A stretch of DNA of 32,797 nucleotides from contig JARGGA010000005.1 in NCBI GenBank assembly GCA_029210805.1, positions 1 to 32,797 of the forward strand, read 5' to 3'. Origin of the DNA: Candidatus Thorarchaeota archaeon (GTDB taxonomy: Archaea > Asgardarchaeota > Thorarchaeia > Thorarchaeales > Thorarchaeaceae). Shown piece by piece: positions 16,364-24,802 of the stretch (positions are counted from its first letter, which is position 1; each line of letters starts with the position of its first letter). The translations under genes were made by a program, and so were the position numbers. Under the pieces are notes generated by a model that was given only the letters and a program-made list of their open reading frames with translations, was not told the DNA's origin and did no database searches.

Positions 16364-17614
16364 ATGTCGAATCCGGTCCTCATCATAGGCGCTGGAGTGG
16401 CAGGTCTCACCGCTGCGGTGGAACTTGCAGACTCAGGAGTTCCCACTATCGTTGTAGAAAGACTTCCGACGATTGGAGGAAATGCATTGGATCTTTACAA
16501 GGCATTTCCAACTGATGATTGCTTCTATTGTTTCGAAGGCAATCGTTGGCGTCCAGGTATCAGAAAATGTTTCTACAGAAGTGCACTCACTGACCAGCCA
16601 AATATAGACCTCAAAATCAACTCATATGTTGAGAATATTGCAGGAGAAGCAGGAAAGTTCGATGTTACAATACACATTGAACCAGAATATGTCGAAGCCA
16701 AGAAGTGCATCATGTGTGGACTCTGTATGGAACACTCAGACGCATTTTCACTGGTATCCCCTCAGTGTCAGCCACAGGCAGTGACTTATGATGCATCTAA
16801 AGCAAATGAAGGCGATAAGAAAGCTGCCGAGGAGTGTCCAACTAAGGCAATCAATCTGGATGCTGAAGCTCGAGATGAAACAGTGAAGGTTTCAGACATT
16901 GTTATCGCAACTGGTTATCACGAGATGAAGCCAGTCAATATTGATGAATATGCATATGGAAAGTATCCGAATGTAGTAACTCAACTCGAACTGGCTCAAA
17001 TATTGGATCCAAATGGTGCTACAGGGGGTAAGCTCCTTCGCCCATCAGATGGAAAGCCTACAACACGAGTAATGATGGTACAATGTGTTGGAAGTAGAGA
17101 TGAGAATTACTATCCATTCTGTTCCAAGATATGTTGTGTATTTGCCCTCAAACATGCAAACATTATTGCCGAGGAGCGTGATGCGAGTAATATTAGTGTC
17201 GTCTACATGGATATCAGAACCTATGACTCACACGAACGCTACTACCGAGAGGCCAGACAAAATGGCGTTGAATTCGTTCGTGGAAGAGTGGCAAGGATTG
17301 AACCACGAGATGATGACACACTTGATATCATCGTGTACGATTCGCTATTAGACAAATACCTCAAGTTTCCAGTAGACCTTTTTGTATTGTCATCAGCTCT
17401 AGAACCTCCTGAAGGTGGAGAGAAGATAATCGAATCACTTGGGCTAAAAGTTGCAAGCGGCTTCATTGCCCCTGCAGACCTTGTTTCAGAAAATGAAGTT
17501 GTAGCCGGAAACCATGTCTATGCGTGTGGAGCTGCTTTGGGACCAGCTGAGGTTCCCGAAAGTGTTACACAAGCAAGAGCAGTGGTTTCAAAGATTCTCC
17601 AAGGGAGGAAGTGA
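16364..17614 (+). CDS. Short HdrA-like FAD/Fe-S protein
   Basis: The 416-residue product is an HdrA-type flavoprotein without the N- and C-terminal additions of the next gene. It begins with a dinucleotide fold (VLIIGAGVAGLTAAVEL, FAD binding) and has the HdrA-style cysteine insert after it (DDCFYC and a later KCF). A ferredoxin-like segment, CIMCGLC with a distant EECP, and the VMMVQCVGSRDENYYPFCSK block shared with HdrA follow. A GAGGT at 16349-16353 precedes the ATG by ten bases. It is followed four bases later by the longer hdrA, and the two are clear paralogs (compare VMMVQCVGSR and VVMVQCVGSR). A second HdrA in one cluster suggests two flavin sites, as in bifurcating Hdr complexes with paired HdrA subunits. 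Confidence 0.88.
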   Translation: MSNPVLIIGAGVAGLTAAVELADSGVPTIVVERLPTIGGNALDLYKAFPTDDCFYCFEGNRWRPGIRKCFYRSALTDQPNIDLKINSYVENIAGEAGKFDVTIHIEPEYVEAKKCIMCGLCMEHSDAFSLVSPQCQPQAVTYDASKANEGDKKAAEECPTKAINLDAEARDETVKVSDIVIATGYHEMKPVNIDEYAYGKYPNVVTQLELAQILDPNGATGGKLLRPSDGKPTTRVMMVQCVGSRDENYYPFCSKICCVFALKHANIIAEERDASNISVVYMDIRTYDSHERYYREARQNGVEFVRGRVARIEPRDDDTLDIIVYDSLLDKYLKFPVDLFVLSSALEPPEGGEKIIESLGLKVASGFIAPADLVSENEVVAGNHVYACGAALGPAEVPESVTQARAVVSKILQGRK

Positions 17615-17618
17615 TTAA

Positions 17619-19784
17619 ATGGCAGATATTGAAAAATCACCAGTTCTCTTATGCACATGTGGCAAACAACTTAATCTAGATTACGAATTTCTCTCATCCG
17701 AGTTAGGGAAAGTCGCAATGGCATCTTCCGTCACAGTTCAAGATACATGTTGTCAAGATGACGGACTGGAGAAGATTGCAGAACTCCTGAGTAAGAGTAA
17801 TGGTCGTCTTGTTCTTGGTGCTTGTACAAATCAGAAAATTCAGCCAAGAATTGACCAATACATGAAACAAAAGGGTATAGATCCCTCTAGAATTCGGTAT
17901 ATCAACATCCGTGAACACTCTGCGTGGGTGCATCCGGACAAGCAAGAAGCGTCCGAAAAGTCCCTTGATATGCTCCGTGGCGGGCTTGCTTCGGCAGGCA
18001 TCTCAAATCCGCTGACAGTTGAAGAAAAAGAAGTAGCAAAACATGTGACTGTTGTAGGTGGCGGAATAGCTGGAATAGAAACTGCATTGAGTTTGGATAA
18101 CCTAGGCTACAGTGTAACCCTCATAGAACTCGAAGAAAAACTGGGTGGTCATGTTGTAAATCTCCCAGTGATTGCACCGACTGGCAGGTCAGGTATTGAA
18201 GTATTGAAAGGCAGACTTGAAGCACTTGAGAAGAGTAAGAATATCACAGTCATGACTCAGACTCAAGTCAAGTATTTCCAGGGTGAAATGGGCAACTTCA
18301 CTGTAAACTACGTGACTAATGATGAAAATGAGGGCGAGTTACGGACATCTGCTGTTGTGATGGCTACTGGATTTAAAGAATTCAAACCATTCGCAATGGA
18401 AGAATATCGCTATGGAAAGAATCCTGATGTCTTGACACAATATGAGCTCTCCACCATGCTTTCTGGAGGGGCTCTCAAGAGACCCTATAATGATGGGGAT
18501 GTAAAAGAGGTCGTAATGGTTCAATGTGTGGGAAGCAGGTCTGAGGATTACAAGAGAGACTGTAGCAAGCTTTGTTGTACATTTGCAATAGATAATGCAC
18601 TCGAACTTCTTGAAAGGGACCCAAGTATCAATGTGAGAATCGTCTACATGGATATTCGAGTACCCTTTGAGAATGAGATGATCTACAAAGAGTCACGTGA
18701 AAAAGGTGTAGATTACATCCGTGGACGCATTAGTATGGTCTGGGAAAAGGATGGACAGACCTATGTCAAAATCTATGATTCTCTCTTGAATCAGTACTTT
18801 GAAGTCGCTGCAGATCTGGTCGTTCTTTCTGCAGCAATTCTTCCCTCTGATGGACTATCAGAACTATCGGAAACTCTAGGGTATGCTCTGCAAGAGGATG
18901 GTCATATCAAAGAACTCTATGGAAAACTTCGAAGAAATGAAACTCGTCGACGTGGTGTTGTTGCGGTTGGCGCTGTAACTAGACCACAATTCGTCTTCGA
19001 AGCAGTAACTGATGCTCAAGCTGCAGCCTTGGTATTACACAATGAGCTGCAAGGAGGCAAAATCCAGTCAATTGCCCGTGGTGCTGTTCTGAACGTAGAT
19101 GACTGTGTTGGTTGTAGTCTGTGTGCACAACAATGTCCACGTGGAGTGCCCCTCATGATTGAGCAGACAGAGGAAGAGGAGCTAGATGAAGACCAGAAAT
19201 TTATCTTCAAAGCAGCCATTGACACTCTAAATTGTCATGCTTGTGGTGTATGTCAGAGCCTGTGTCCCTCTGGTGCAACACAATTGAACTTCTTGAGCAA
19301 CGACCAACTTTGGTCTGAAATTGAAGCAACATTGGAAAAGGCTGAAGGAACCAAACCAACGACTCTGTGTTTCTACTGCGAAGAATGCGCAGTTTCCACC
19401 ATAGATATTGCAGGGGCTCGGAAAATGGAATACCCTGCAAGCACACGGTTGATTCCAGTCCCCTGTGCAGGGCGTGTTAGCATAATTGATATTCTGAAAG
19501 CATTTGAAAATGGTGCAGGATCTGTCATGATTGCTGCTTGTGAGAAGGATAGGTGCCATGTTGGTGGAACGGGTAATGAAATAGCACAGGTGCAGGTGGA
19601 TGTTGCCCGAGATATCCTGAATGCCATTGGATGGAAGGGTGAAAGAGTCGATATGTTCAGGATGTTTAGTGCAGAACCTGAACGCTTTACCAATGCGATT
19701 AATGAGATGGTAAAACGGGCTGTTGAATTTGGTCCAACGCCGGTGCATCAAGGAACCGCTGGATTGTGGGAGGCAGAGAAATGA
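17619..19784 (+). CDS. hdrA: HdrA-MvhD fusion, flavin-bifurcating subunit
   Basis: The 721-residue protein is HdrA fused to an MvhD-like domain. An N-terminal Cys region (LLCTCGKQL, DTCCQD, GACTNQ) is followed by a FAD fold at about 145-175 (VTVVGGGIAGIETAL), the VMVQCVGSRSEDY block with CSKLCC, and two [4Fe-4S] motifs, CVGCSLCAQQCP and CHACGVCQSLCP. The last 130 residues resemble MvhD: CFYCEECA, VPCAGRVS, ACEKDRCHVGGTGN, then an amphipathic helix. MvhD normally links hydrogenase or formate dehydrogenase to HdrA, so the fusion suggests that electrons enter through another partner. The ATG is four bases after the previous stop. No hydrogenase genes lie in the window; the acyl-CoA dehydrogenase downstream is a possible but unproven electron donor. 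Confidence 0.93.
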   Translation: MADIEKSPVLLCTCGKQLNLDYEFLSSELGKVAMASSVTVQDTCCQDDGLEKIAELLSKSNGRLVLGACTNQKIQPRIDQYMKQKGIDPSRIRYINIREHSAWVHPDKQEASEKSLDMLRGGLASAGISNPLTVEEKEVAKHVTVVGGGIAGIETALSLDNLGYSVTLIELEEKLGGHVVNLPVIAPTGRSGIEVLKGRLEALEKSKNITVMTQTQVKYFQGEMGNFTVNYVTNDENEGELRTSAVVMATGFKEFKPFAMEEYRYGKNPDVLTQYELSTMLSGGALKRPYNDGDVKEVVMVQCVGSRSEDYKRDCSKLCCTFAIDNALELLERDPSINVRIVYMDIRVPFENEMIYKESREKGVDYIRGRISMVWEKDGQTYVKIYDSLLNQYFEVAADLVVLSAAILPSDGLSELSETLGYALQEDGHIKELYGKLRRNETRRRGVVAVGAVTRPQFVFEAVTDAQAAALVLHNELQGGKIQSIARGAVLNVDDCVGCSLCAQQCPRGVPLMIEQTEEEELDEDQKFIFKAAIDTLNCHACGVCQSLCPSGATQLNFLSNDQLWSEIEATLEKAEGTKPTTLCFYCEECAVSTIDIAGARKMEYPASTRLIPVPCAGRVSIIDILKAFENGAGSVMIAACEKDRCHVGGTGNEIAQVQVDVARDILNAIGWKGERVDMFRMFSAEPERFTNAINEMVKRAVEFGPTPVHQGTAGLWEAEK

Positions 19785-19849
19785 GTGGCGATATAGTTGC
19801 AAAGGCGAGTGAAGTAAGTGTCTGCGATTCCAACCCTGGTGTTCTATGA
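19781..19849 (+). pseudogene. Truncated gene after hdrA (22 codons)
   Basis: An ATG overlaps the hdrA stop in an ATGA arrangement, typical of the next gene in a coupled operon. The frame reads MSGDIVAKASEVSVCDSNPG and stops after 22 codons. A second ATGA overlap at 19846 opens another frame of 48 codons that runs into the tRNA-like element and stops at 19992. The simplest reading is that a former operon gene was cut off, with unrelated DNA joined near 19850. A chance ORF cannot be excluded, since I have no homolog to compare. Confidence 0.3.
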
Positions 19850-19970
19850 TGTTAAACGGATTGGAAGAACTGATAATAGAAACACTGCTAGAACACGTAA
19901 AACAGGTCTTTGGTTGCCCCTTGCTTTGGCACATTCAAGGTGATAGTCCGATAGAACATAAAAAAGGACA

Positions 19971-20014
19971 TGGCCTCGGGGGCGAGATTTGAGCTCGCGT
20001 GAGGTACTGCCTCA
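19971..20014 (-). tRNA. tRNA-Ser-like 3' half (variable arm, T arm, acceptor strand, CCA)
   Basis: On the minus strand, in order: a type-II variable-arm hairpin TGAGG-CAGTA-CCTCA, then C, then a T arm GCGAG-CTCAAAT-CTCGC with a 7-base loop, then CCCCGAG, discriminator G, CCA and soon a run of six T (plus 19960-19965). Long variable arm plus G73 is the pattern of tRNA-Ser. A matching 5' acceptor strand (CTCGGGG) is absent on either side, and the bases upstream do not fold into D or anticodon arms. It could be the 3' half of a split tRNA, a degraded tRNA, or an attachment-site remnant left by integration. The unusual C at position 54 of the T loop favours a decayed copy. Confidence 0.45.
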
Positions 20015-20070
20015 ACTTGGTCATAAGATGAGTGCCATAGACCTCTGGGCGTCCAGTCTTCGCTTTTTTC

Positions 20071-21642
20071 TCAGTCCGAATCGTCCTTAATAATCTGTTT
20101 CAGGATTTTTGAAATTGCATCCCATTCTAGATTTGTTTTCTTCATGAGCGTGTGTACGGCCTTGTGACAAGATTGGCATAGCGCTACCCATTCATCAGGA
20201 TTCAGTGATTCTAGGTTCTCTTTGGTCCATAGAAGGCTACGATGGTGAGGTTTTCCATCCTTCTTATGGATGAGTTCCTTTTCGAAATCACATATATTAC
20301 AGCTGGTACCAAAGATGCTCTCTCGCAATTCATCAATACTTAGACCATCAAATTCCCTAGGCTCCCACCCCATCTTCCGGAGAACTCTACGAATTGGATG
20401 GTGGGTTTTGAATCCGAAATATTGTCCAATTTCATTCAAAGACATCTTCTCATCATAATATAATCTGAATACCACATCGGGGTCCAATTCTCTCTTGGGG
20501 TCCCAACCTTCTTCTTTGAAGATACGACCAATTGTTCTTGGTGAGCAATCTAATTGTTCAGAGATCTCTTCCATTGTCCACTTTTCATCAAAGAATAAAC
20601 TGTATACCTCTTCGCGGTTTATTCCCTTCCCTTTGGGGCGAGTTTCCCACCCCTCTTGTCTGAAAATGCGTCGTAGTGAATTCCCATTCTTCAATCCTAA
20701 ATGGTCTGCTACTTCTTGTAGCGTGAGTTCTTTATCAAAATATAATCTATATACTTCCTCAGAATCGATTTCCTTTTGAGGAACTGAATGGGGACGAGAA
20801 GTCCACATCTCTTCAATAAATATGCGACGAATTGGAGCTATCGAGCACCCAATAAGGTCAGCTATCTTTTGCATTGATAAATTCTCATCGAAATAGAGAT
20901 TGTACACTTCCTCTCTATCTATTTCCTGTTTTAGAGAGCGGACTTCCCAATCTTGGTTCTTGAAAGCTTGTCGTATAGAGAAACTAGATTTGAAACCAAA
21001 GTGATTAGCAATTTCATTCATTGACTTTCCTTCTTCATAATATAATCTGTGTGCATCCTGTAGTGGTACATCTTTGATATCCGAGCGGAACTGCCAACCA
21101 TTTACTTTGAACAGTCGGTTAATTGGGCTTCTAGAGATTCCCAGTTTTTTTGCAATTTCATATGATGATAGACGCTCATCAAAATATAATCTATGAATCT
21201 CTTCTGAATCCAGCTCTATTTTTGGGTGAGAACTCGGTCTTGCTTCCCAACCGTTGATTTTGAAAATGCGCCGAATTGGATTCTTTGTTCTAAAACCAAA
21301 ATGCGCAGCTATCGCTTTCATTGATTTGTTCTTGTCAAAGTATAGACTTCGTACTTCTTGAGTGTCAATCTCCTTTGCTGCTGTTCGAGTGTTCGTGGTT
21401 TCAACATCTATCTCTTGTTCAAACACCTTGTATTTTTCGAATCTCCAACCATGTTCATCAAACAATTCTTGGATTCGTTCTTTATCTGCGAACTTCTTAG
21501 CAATATCCCCCAGAAACAAAGATTCCTTATCGTAGATACTATCTCCTTTCTCCTTTTCCGAGCTTGACCACCGATACCACCTACCCACACGCAAACCGAT
21601 TCCCAAGTGGCGTAGCCCCACATTGTAGTGGGGGCAAGTCAT
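20071..21642 (-). CDS. Tandem helix-turn-helix repeat protein with C-terminal HNH nuclease
   Basis: The 523-residue protein has seven clear repeats of about 50 residues (91-140, 141-190, 191-239, 240-289, 290-338, 340-384, 385-432) and a weaker one at about 36-73. The shared pattern is EEVYRLYFDE, then a helix-turn-helix (LSMxEIAxHFG, xxPIRRIFK), then GWExR. Residues 433-500 hold an HNH-type domain: C448 and C451, H459 in LIHKKDGKPHHR, H466-H467, C489 and C492 followed by H493 and H497. The likely role is a site-specific DNA endonuclease, possibly a homing enzyme, with an unusually long array of DNA-binding modules. It lies 57 bases upstream, on the same strand, of the tRNA-Ser-like half, which suggests a mobile element associated with a tRNA. 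The start is uncertain: a CCCCAC/GTGGGG hairpin lies within the first codons. Confidence 0.8.
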   Translation of the reverse strand: MTCPHYNVGLRHLGIGLRVGRWYRWSSSEKEKGDSIYDKESLFLGDIAKKFADKERIQELFDEHGWRFEKYKVFEQEIDVETTNTRTAAKEIDTQEVRSLYFDKNKSMKAIAAHFGFRTKNPIRRIFKINGWEARPSSHPKIELDSEEIHRLYFDERLSSYEIAKKLGISRSPINRLFKVNGWQFRSDIKDVPLQDAHRLYYEEGKSMNEIANHFGFKSSFSIRQAFKNQDWEVRSLKQEIDREEVYNLYFDENLSMQKIADLIGCSIAPIRRIFIEEMWTSRPHSVPQKEIDSEEVYRLYFDKELTLQEVADHLGLKNGNSLRRIFRQEGWETRPKGKGINREEVYSLFFDEKWTMEEISEQLDCSPRTIGRIFKEEGWDPKRELDPDVVFRLYYDEKMSLNEIGQYFGFKTHHPIRRVLRKMGWEPREFDGLSIDELRESIFGTSCNICDFEKELIHKKDGKPHHRSLLWTKENLESLNPDEWVALCQSCHKAVHTLMKKTNLEWDAISKILKQIIKDDSD

Positions 21643-22442
21643 TTTCCCACTATAAGAATTCTTGGTTTGAAGTGGGTAGCTTTACTAATCAAATCTATTC
21701 CTTGTTTTCAACAACTCGTTACGAGAATCTTGAAATCTGAAAGAAGCGCAAGTCACAATAGCTCAATGTCCTATTCCACTCATCCACCTATTCTCTTGAA
21801 GCATGACCTGACAACAACACTGAGTATACCTCTTGAAAGGCTCATCTCATCCTGAAGTCCTGTGGGAGTCGTAGAGCATATCCTCAGTGTGGGCAGCGTC
21901 TGATGCAATCACACTCCTCTTTCTCAACTTAAACTTCTAAGATGTGCATTGACGAAAGAATAGGTGGCAGATTCGTGGGAATCGTGGTAGGAGGGGGGAG
22001 TTTGTGTAATGAGGGCATGTTACAAAACTAGCCCACGTATCCGCCAAGTATTCATGTACGGACCTTCTATTTAACATCATTCCTCAAGAATCTTCAAGAA
22101 CATAACCATGTCCGGTTTCTCTAGCGATTTCATTTTCTTTCAGACAATCTGCTCTTTTCGTGCTTCCCCATATGGCTCTCGAAGATTCAATAGGATAACC
22201 GTCTTCGTCATATGTATCAGCCACAACTATCTTGAAAAATAGATGAGCAATCTAACTACATTGCCAGAAAAGCAAAAGAAGATGCAAAGGTCTCGTCGAG
22301 GAAAAGAAAATAATCCCTTTTCCTGACAGATTATGTCATTCTCAGACAGGTTTATTATTATCTAATCGACGACTACCTCATTGTGGTCAAAGTGAAGAGT
22401 GCACATGTCCCAATCTCATTGATGATGAAAGGAGGCAGCTAA
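21643..22442. other. 800-base gap, mostly non-coding
   Basis: No intact gene is supported here. The stretch holds a short coding-like remnant on the minus strand (22084-22224), some scattered open frames of under 30 codons, and a CCCAC/GTGGG pair (21646-21650 and 21672-21676) close to the HNH gene start. TTTATTATTA near 22350 may be the TATA box of the Fe-S/HTH gene. I see no CRISPR, tRNA or recognisable RNA. Together with the truncated gene and the tRNA fragment on the other side of the HNH gene, it looks like a region of insertion and decay. Confidence 0.4.
22084..22224 (-). pseudogene. Coding-like remnant, 46 codons
   Basis: From a GTG at 22224 (open back to 22251) this frame reads as a polar, protein-like sequence containing DTYDEDGYPIESSRAIWG and ARETGHGYVLEDS before a stop. 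Amino-acid composition is like that of a real protein, unlike the surrounding DNA. There is no ATG and no ribosome binding site. It may be the 3' end of a decayed gene or a very small real gene; I do not recognise it. Confidence 0.25.
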
Positions 22443-24713
22443 ATGACTAGCAGACCCAAGACATCGATTTCCTTTGTTTTCGGAAAGAGACAACGTATGA
22501 TGGATATGATGTTGGTACTTGGTGGACTCAAAGAGGAAGCTGCTGTTCCCCTTAGCAAAGTAAATGAAGAAATTTCGAAATTAAAACAGGAGATTGAACC
22601 CCTCACAGCAGAGATTCTTGAATTTCCAGAGAGATACTTCCAAGCATTCTTTGATACTGCAAAGAAAGCAGGTCTTGGAAATTCACTCTCCGATAGAGGT
22701 GTTCTTACTGAATCTATAGGAAACCTTGAGTCTGCACTTTCGAATGGAGATTCATCAGCGTTAACGGGCCTACTTGAAGTTCTGAAGACTCGCCTTGATT
22801 CTATGTCAGAGAAAGAAGATGCTTCCCAAGATAGTTCAGTGGGAGATGTATCTGCAATTCTAAAACCAGTAGTGGGCCTAATTTCTAATATTCAAGCAAG
22901 TATAAACAGCTTTGAGGAGAAGGCAAAAGCAGACGAAGAAGAAGCAATGAAAGAATTAGAGTCACTAACAGATTCCTTTGCCTCATTGACTTTGGACCTA
23001 AATTCAGACCCAGATGCCTCATTGGCAGAACTACAGAAGTTGGGAACCAACACCCGATATGGTCCATTTCTTCGAATAGCAGCACAGCTAAAAAGAGGAA
23101 AAAGGGATGGGAGAATAGATGATGCCCGTTTCGGGGACTTGATTCGTACAAATCTTCTTCTGGAACTTCGTCGTGGTATCATCATGTTTGTGCTGGGAAA
23201 AATGGGATCTAAAACAGCTGTGCAATTAGGTGAATCTATGGGAATATCTCCTAAGGATGTACAGAATGCCATTGTTAGCATGATTGGCAGAGGCGAAGTG
23301 GAGATGGTCGGACTTGATGGCGATGCTCCTGTCTTTGCGCAAGTTCTTACCAAAACACCAGACACAACACTTGTTGTGAAACGTATCGTTCAGCAGCTTC
23401 GGGGTATCGTAAAGACCCTAGATGAGTCCAGTAAATCGACCGTCCAAGAACCTCTGGAGCAACTTGAGGGTGTTCTTGAGCGACTTCAGTTATTGGGAGC
23501 ATATGATGAACCTGCTCTCTCTGAGCCAATAACAAATCTCCGAGAAGTTGTCGAAAAGGCTACAGAAGCGGCTATAGGTTCAGGATCTTCTGAAGACTCG
23601 AAGGAACTTCGTCTTCTGGTATCAGCAGGTCTTGAAGCCTTTACAAGATTCAGATTGAAAATCACACTTGAGAAAGGACCCAACTTGGTTTCTGGTCTCA
23701 ATGTCTACGGAGAGCAGCTCGATCCAGAGAAATACAAACAGATTATGGACAATTATCTAGATAGCGAGCTTGAGAGAGGCACACTGCTCATTCTAATCAG
23801 GGAAATTGGAGCAATGACTGCAAAGGATCTTGCTGAAAAGTCTAGGATTCCGCAAGATAGGATTTTACAACACCTGCTACGGATGAAGCGCGATGAATTG
23901 CTGACAATTGCTGGCGAAGACCATGGGTATGTTCTATATGATGTTCCTAGAACACTGAATGAAGCGGAAATTGCAATTCAGACTGCCTGCAATCTGGCAT
24001 CTTTGACTGCCCAAGCCAAGACCGAGCTTCAAGAAATTCTCTCCGATCTTAGGCCTGATACAATTGGCAGACTTACAGGCGCCCTTGAAATCTTCTCTAG
24101 GTCACGTGATAAGATGGAAACAATCACGATAGATGGAACAGTAGTTGGTAATGACATTCTATCTAGCGTGGAAGAAACAATCAAGTCATCAGTTTCAATG
24201 GGCTATCGTACTCGAGCGCGACTCCCAAGCACACGACCCAAAGTCACTATCGATGACCTGCTGGATGTTGATGTCCCATCAGTACTGGAGGAATATCGAG
24301 GTATGATGGGATATGCTCCACTCCTTGGATTTGGTACGATTGAATGGGATTACGCAAAGTGTGTTGGGTGCAAGTCATGTGAAATTGCATGTCCGGAGGA
24401 TGCTATCGAGCTTAAACCGGTTATCGACATACCCAAGTTCTTTGAATTGACAAACGAGGAGATTGAAAAACAACTTGTGAACAAAGGAATGTTCTACAAG
24501 ACTGTAAGGTCTCTTGCCACAACCAAACCAACTTCTCAAATCAAACTTGGTGAAGAAAAACCAGGGTTTGGAACAGTTGAAGTCGATCTCTGGCTCTGTG
24601 TTGGATGCAGAACTTGTGTAAGACGTTGTCCAGGAACAGAGGGAGGCGCATTGGAACTGGACCTCAAGTGGAACCTTCCGGAAGTTGTCAGGCATCTCGT
24701 TTCGCCGAACTAA
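22443..24713 (+). CDS. Fe-S protein with two helix-turn-helix-like segments and a C-terminal 2x[4Fe-4S] ferredoxin, 756 aa
   Basis: This is not a family I can name. The first 240 residues are helical with coiled-coil character. Residues 240-300 and 441-500 look like two copies of a winged-helix domain: each has ELRRGIIMFVLGKMG or ELERGTLLILIREIG, then KTAVQLGES or MTAKDLAEK, and a recognition-like helix. The C-terminal part has two full cluster motifs: C640, C643, C646 with C650, and C719, C722, C725 with C729. It could be a redox-responsive regulator, or an electron carrier with an enlarged scaffold. Its place 89 bases before an acyl-CoA dehydrogenase and downstream of the hdr cluster supports a part in that electron pathway. 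GGAGG at 22431-22435 lies seven bases before the ATG. Confidence 0.75.
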   Translation: MTSRPKTSISFVFGKRQRMMDMMLVLGGLKEEAAVPLSKVNEEISKLKQEIEPLTAEILEFPERYFQAFFDTAKKAGLGNSLSDRGVLTESIGNLESALSNGDSSALTGLLEVLKTRLDSMSEKEDASQDSSVGDVSAILKPVVGLISNIQASINSFEEKAKADEEEAMKELESLTDSFASLTLDLNSDPDASLAELQKLGTNTRYGPFLRIAAQLKRGKRDGRIDDARFGDLIRTNLLLELRRGIIMFVLGKMGSKTAVQLGESMGISPKDVQNAIVSMIGRGEVEMVGLDGDAPVFAQVLTKTPDTTLVVKRIVQQLRGIVKTLDESSKSTVQEPLEQLEGVLERLQLLGAYDEPALSEPITNLREVVEKATEAAIGSGSSEDSKELRLLVSAGLEAFTRFRLKITLEKGPNLVSGLNVYGEQLDPEKYKQIMDNYLDSELERGTLLILIREIGAMTAKDLAEKSRIPQDRILQHLLRMKRDELLTIAGEDHGYVLYDVPRTLNEAEIAIQTACNLASLTAQAKTELQEILSDLRPDTIGRLTGALEIFSRSRDKMETITIDGTVVGNDILSSVEETIKSSVSMGYRTRARLPSTRPKVTIDDLLDVDVPSVLEEYRGMMGYAPLLGFGTIEWDYAKCVGCKSCEIACPEDAIELKPVIDIPKFFELTNEEIEKQLVNKGMFYKTVRSLATTKPTSQIKLGEEKPGFGTVEVDLWLCVGCRTCVRRCPGTEGGALELDLKWNLPEVVRHLVSPN

Positions 24714-24802
24714 CACCTTCAAATGAACTCGCCATTTCAAAAGGGACATATACGGATGTAGATAGTTCTAGGTATTGGAACAAAGGTTGGGTGCTGTAAG
24801 AT

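Noticed and set aside
19227-19934. A 235-codon minus-strand frame over the end of hdrA
   Set aside because: The plus strand encodes a clear MvhD domain here; the minus frame is a shadow.
19846-19992. A 48-codon ORF after the truncated gene
   Set aside because: It overlaps the tRNA-like T arm and has no homology I can recognise; chance is likely.
21628-21855. A 75-codon plus-strand frame next to the HNH gene
   Set aside because: Its sequence is not protein-like, and it overlaps the start of the HNH gene on the other strand.
22892-23365. A 157-codon minus-strand frame inside the Fe-S/HTH gene
   Set aside because: It is serine-rich shadow sequence opposite a well-supported gene.
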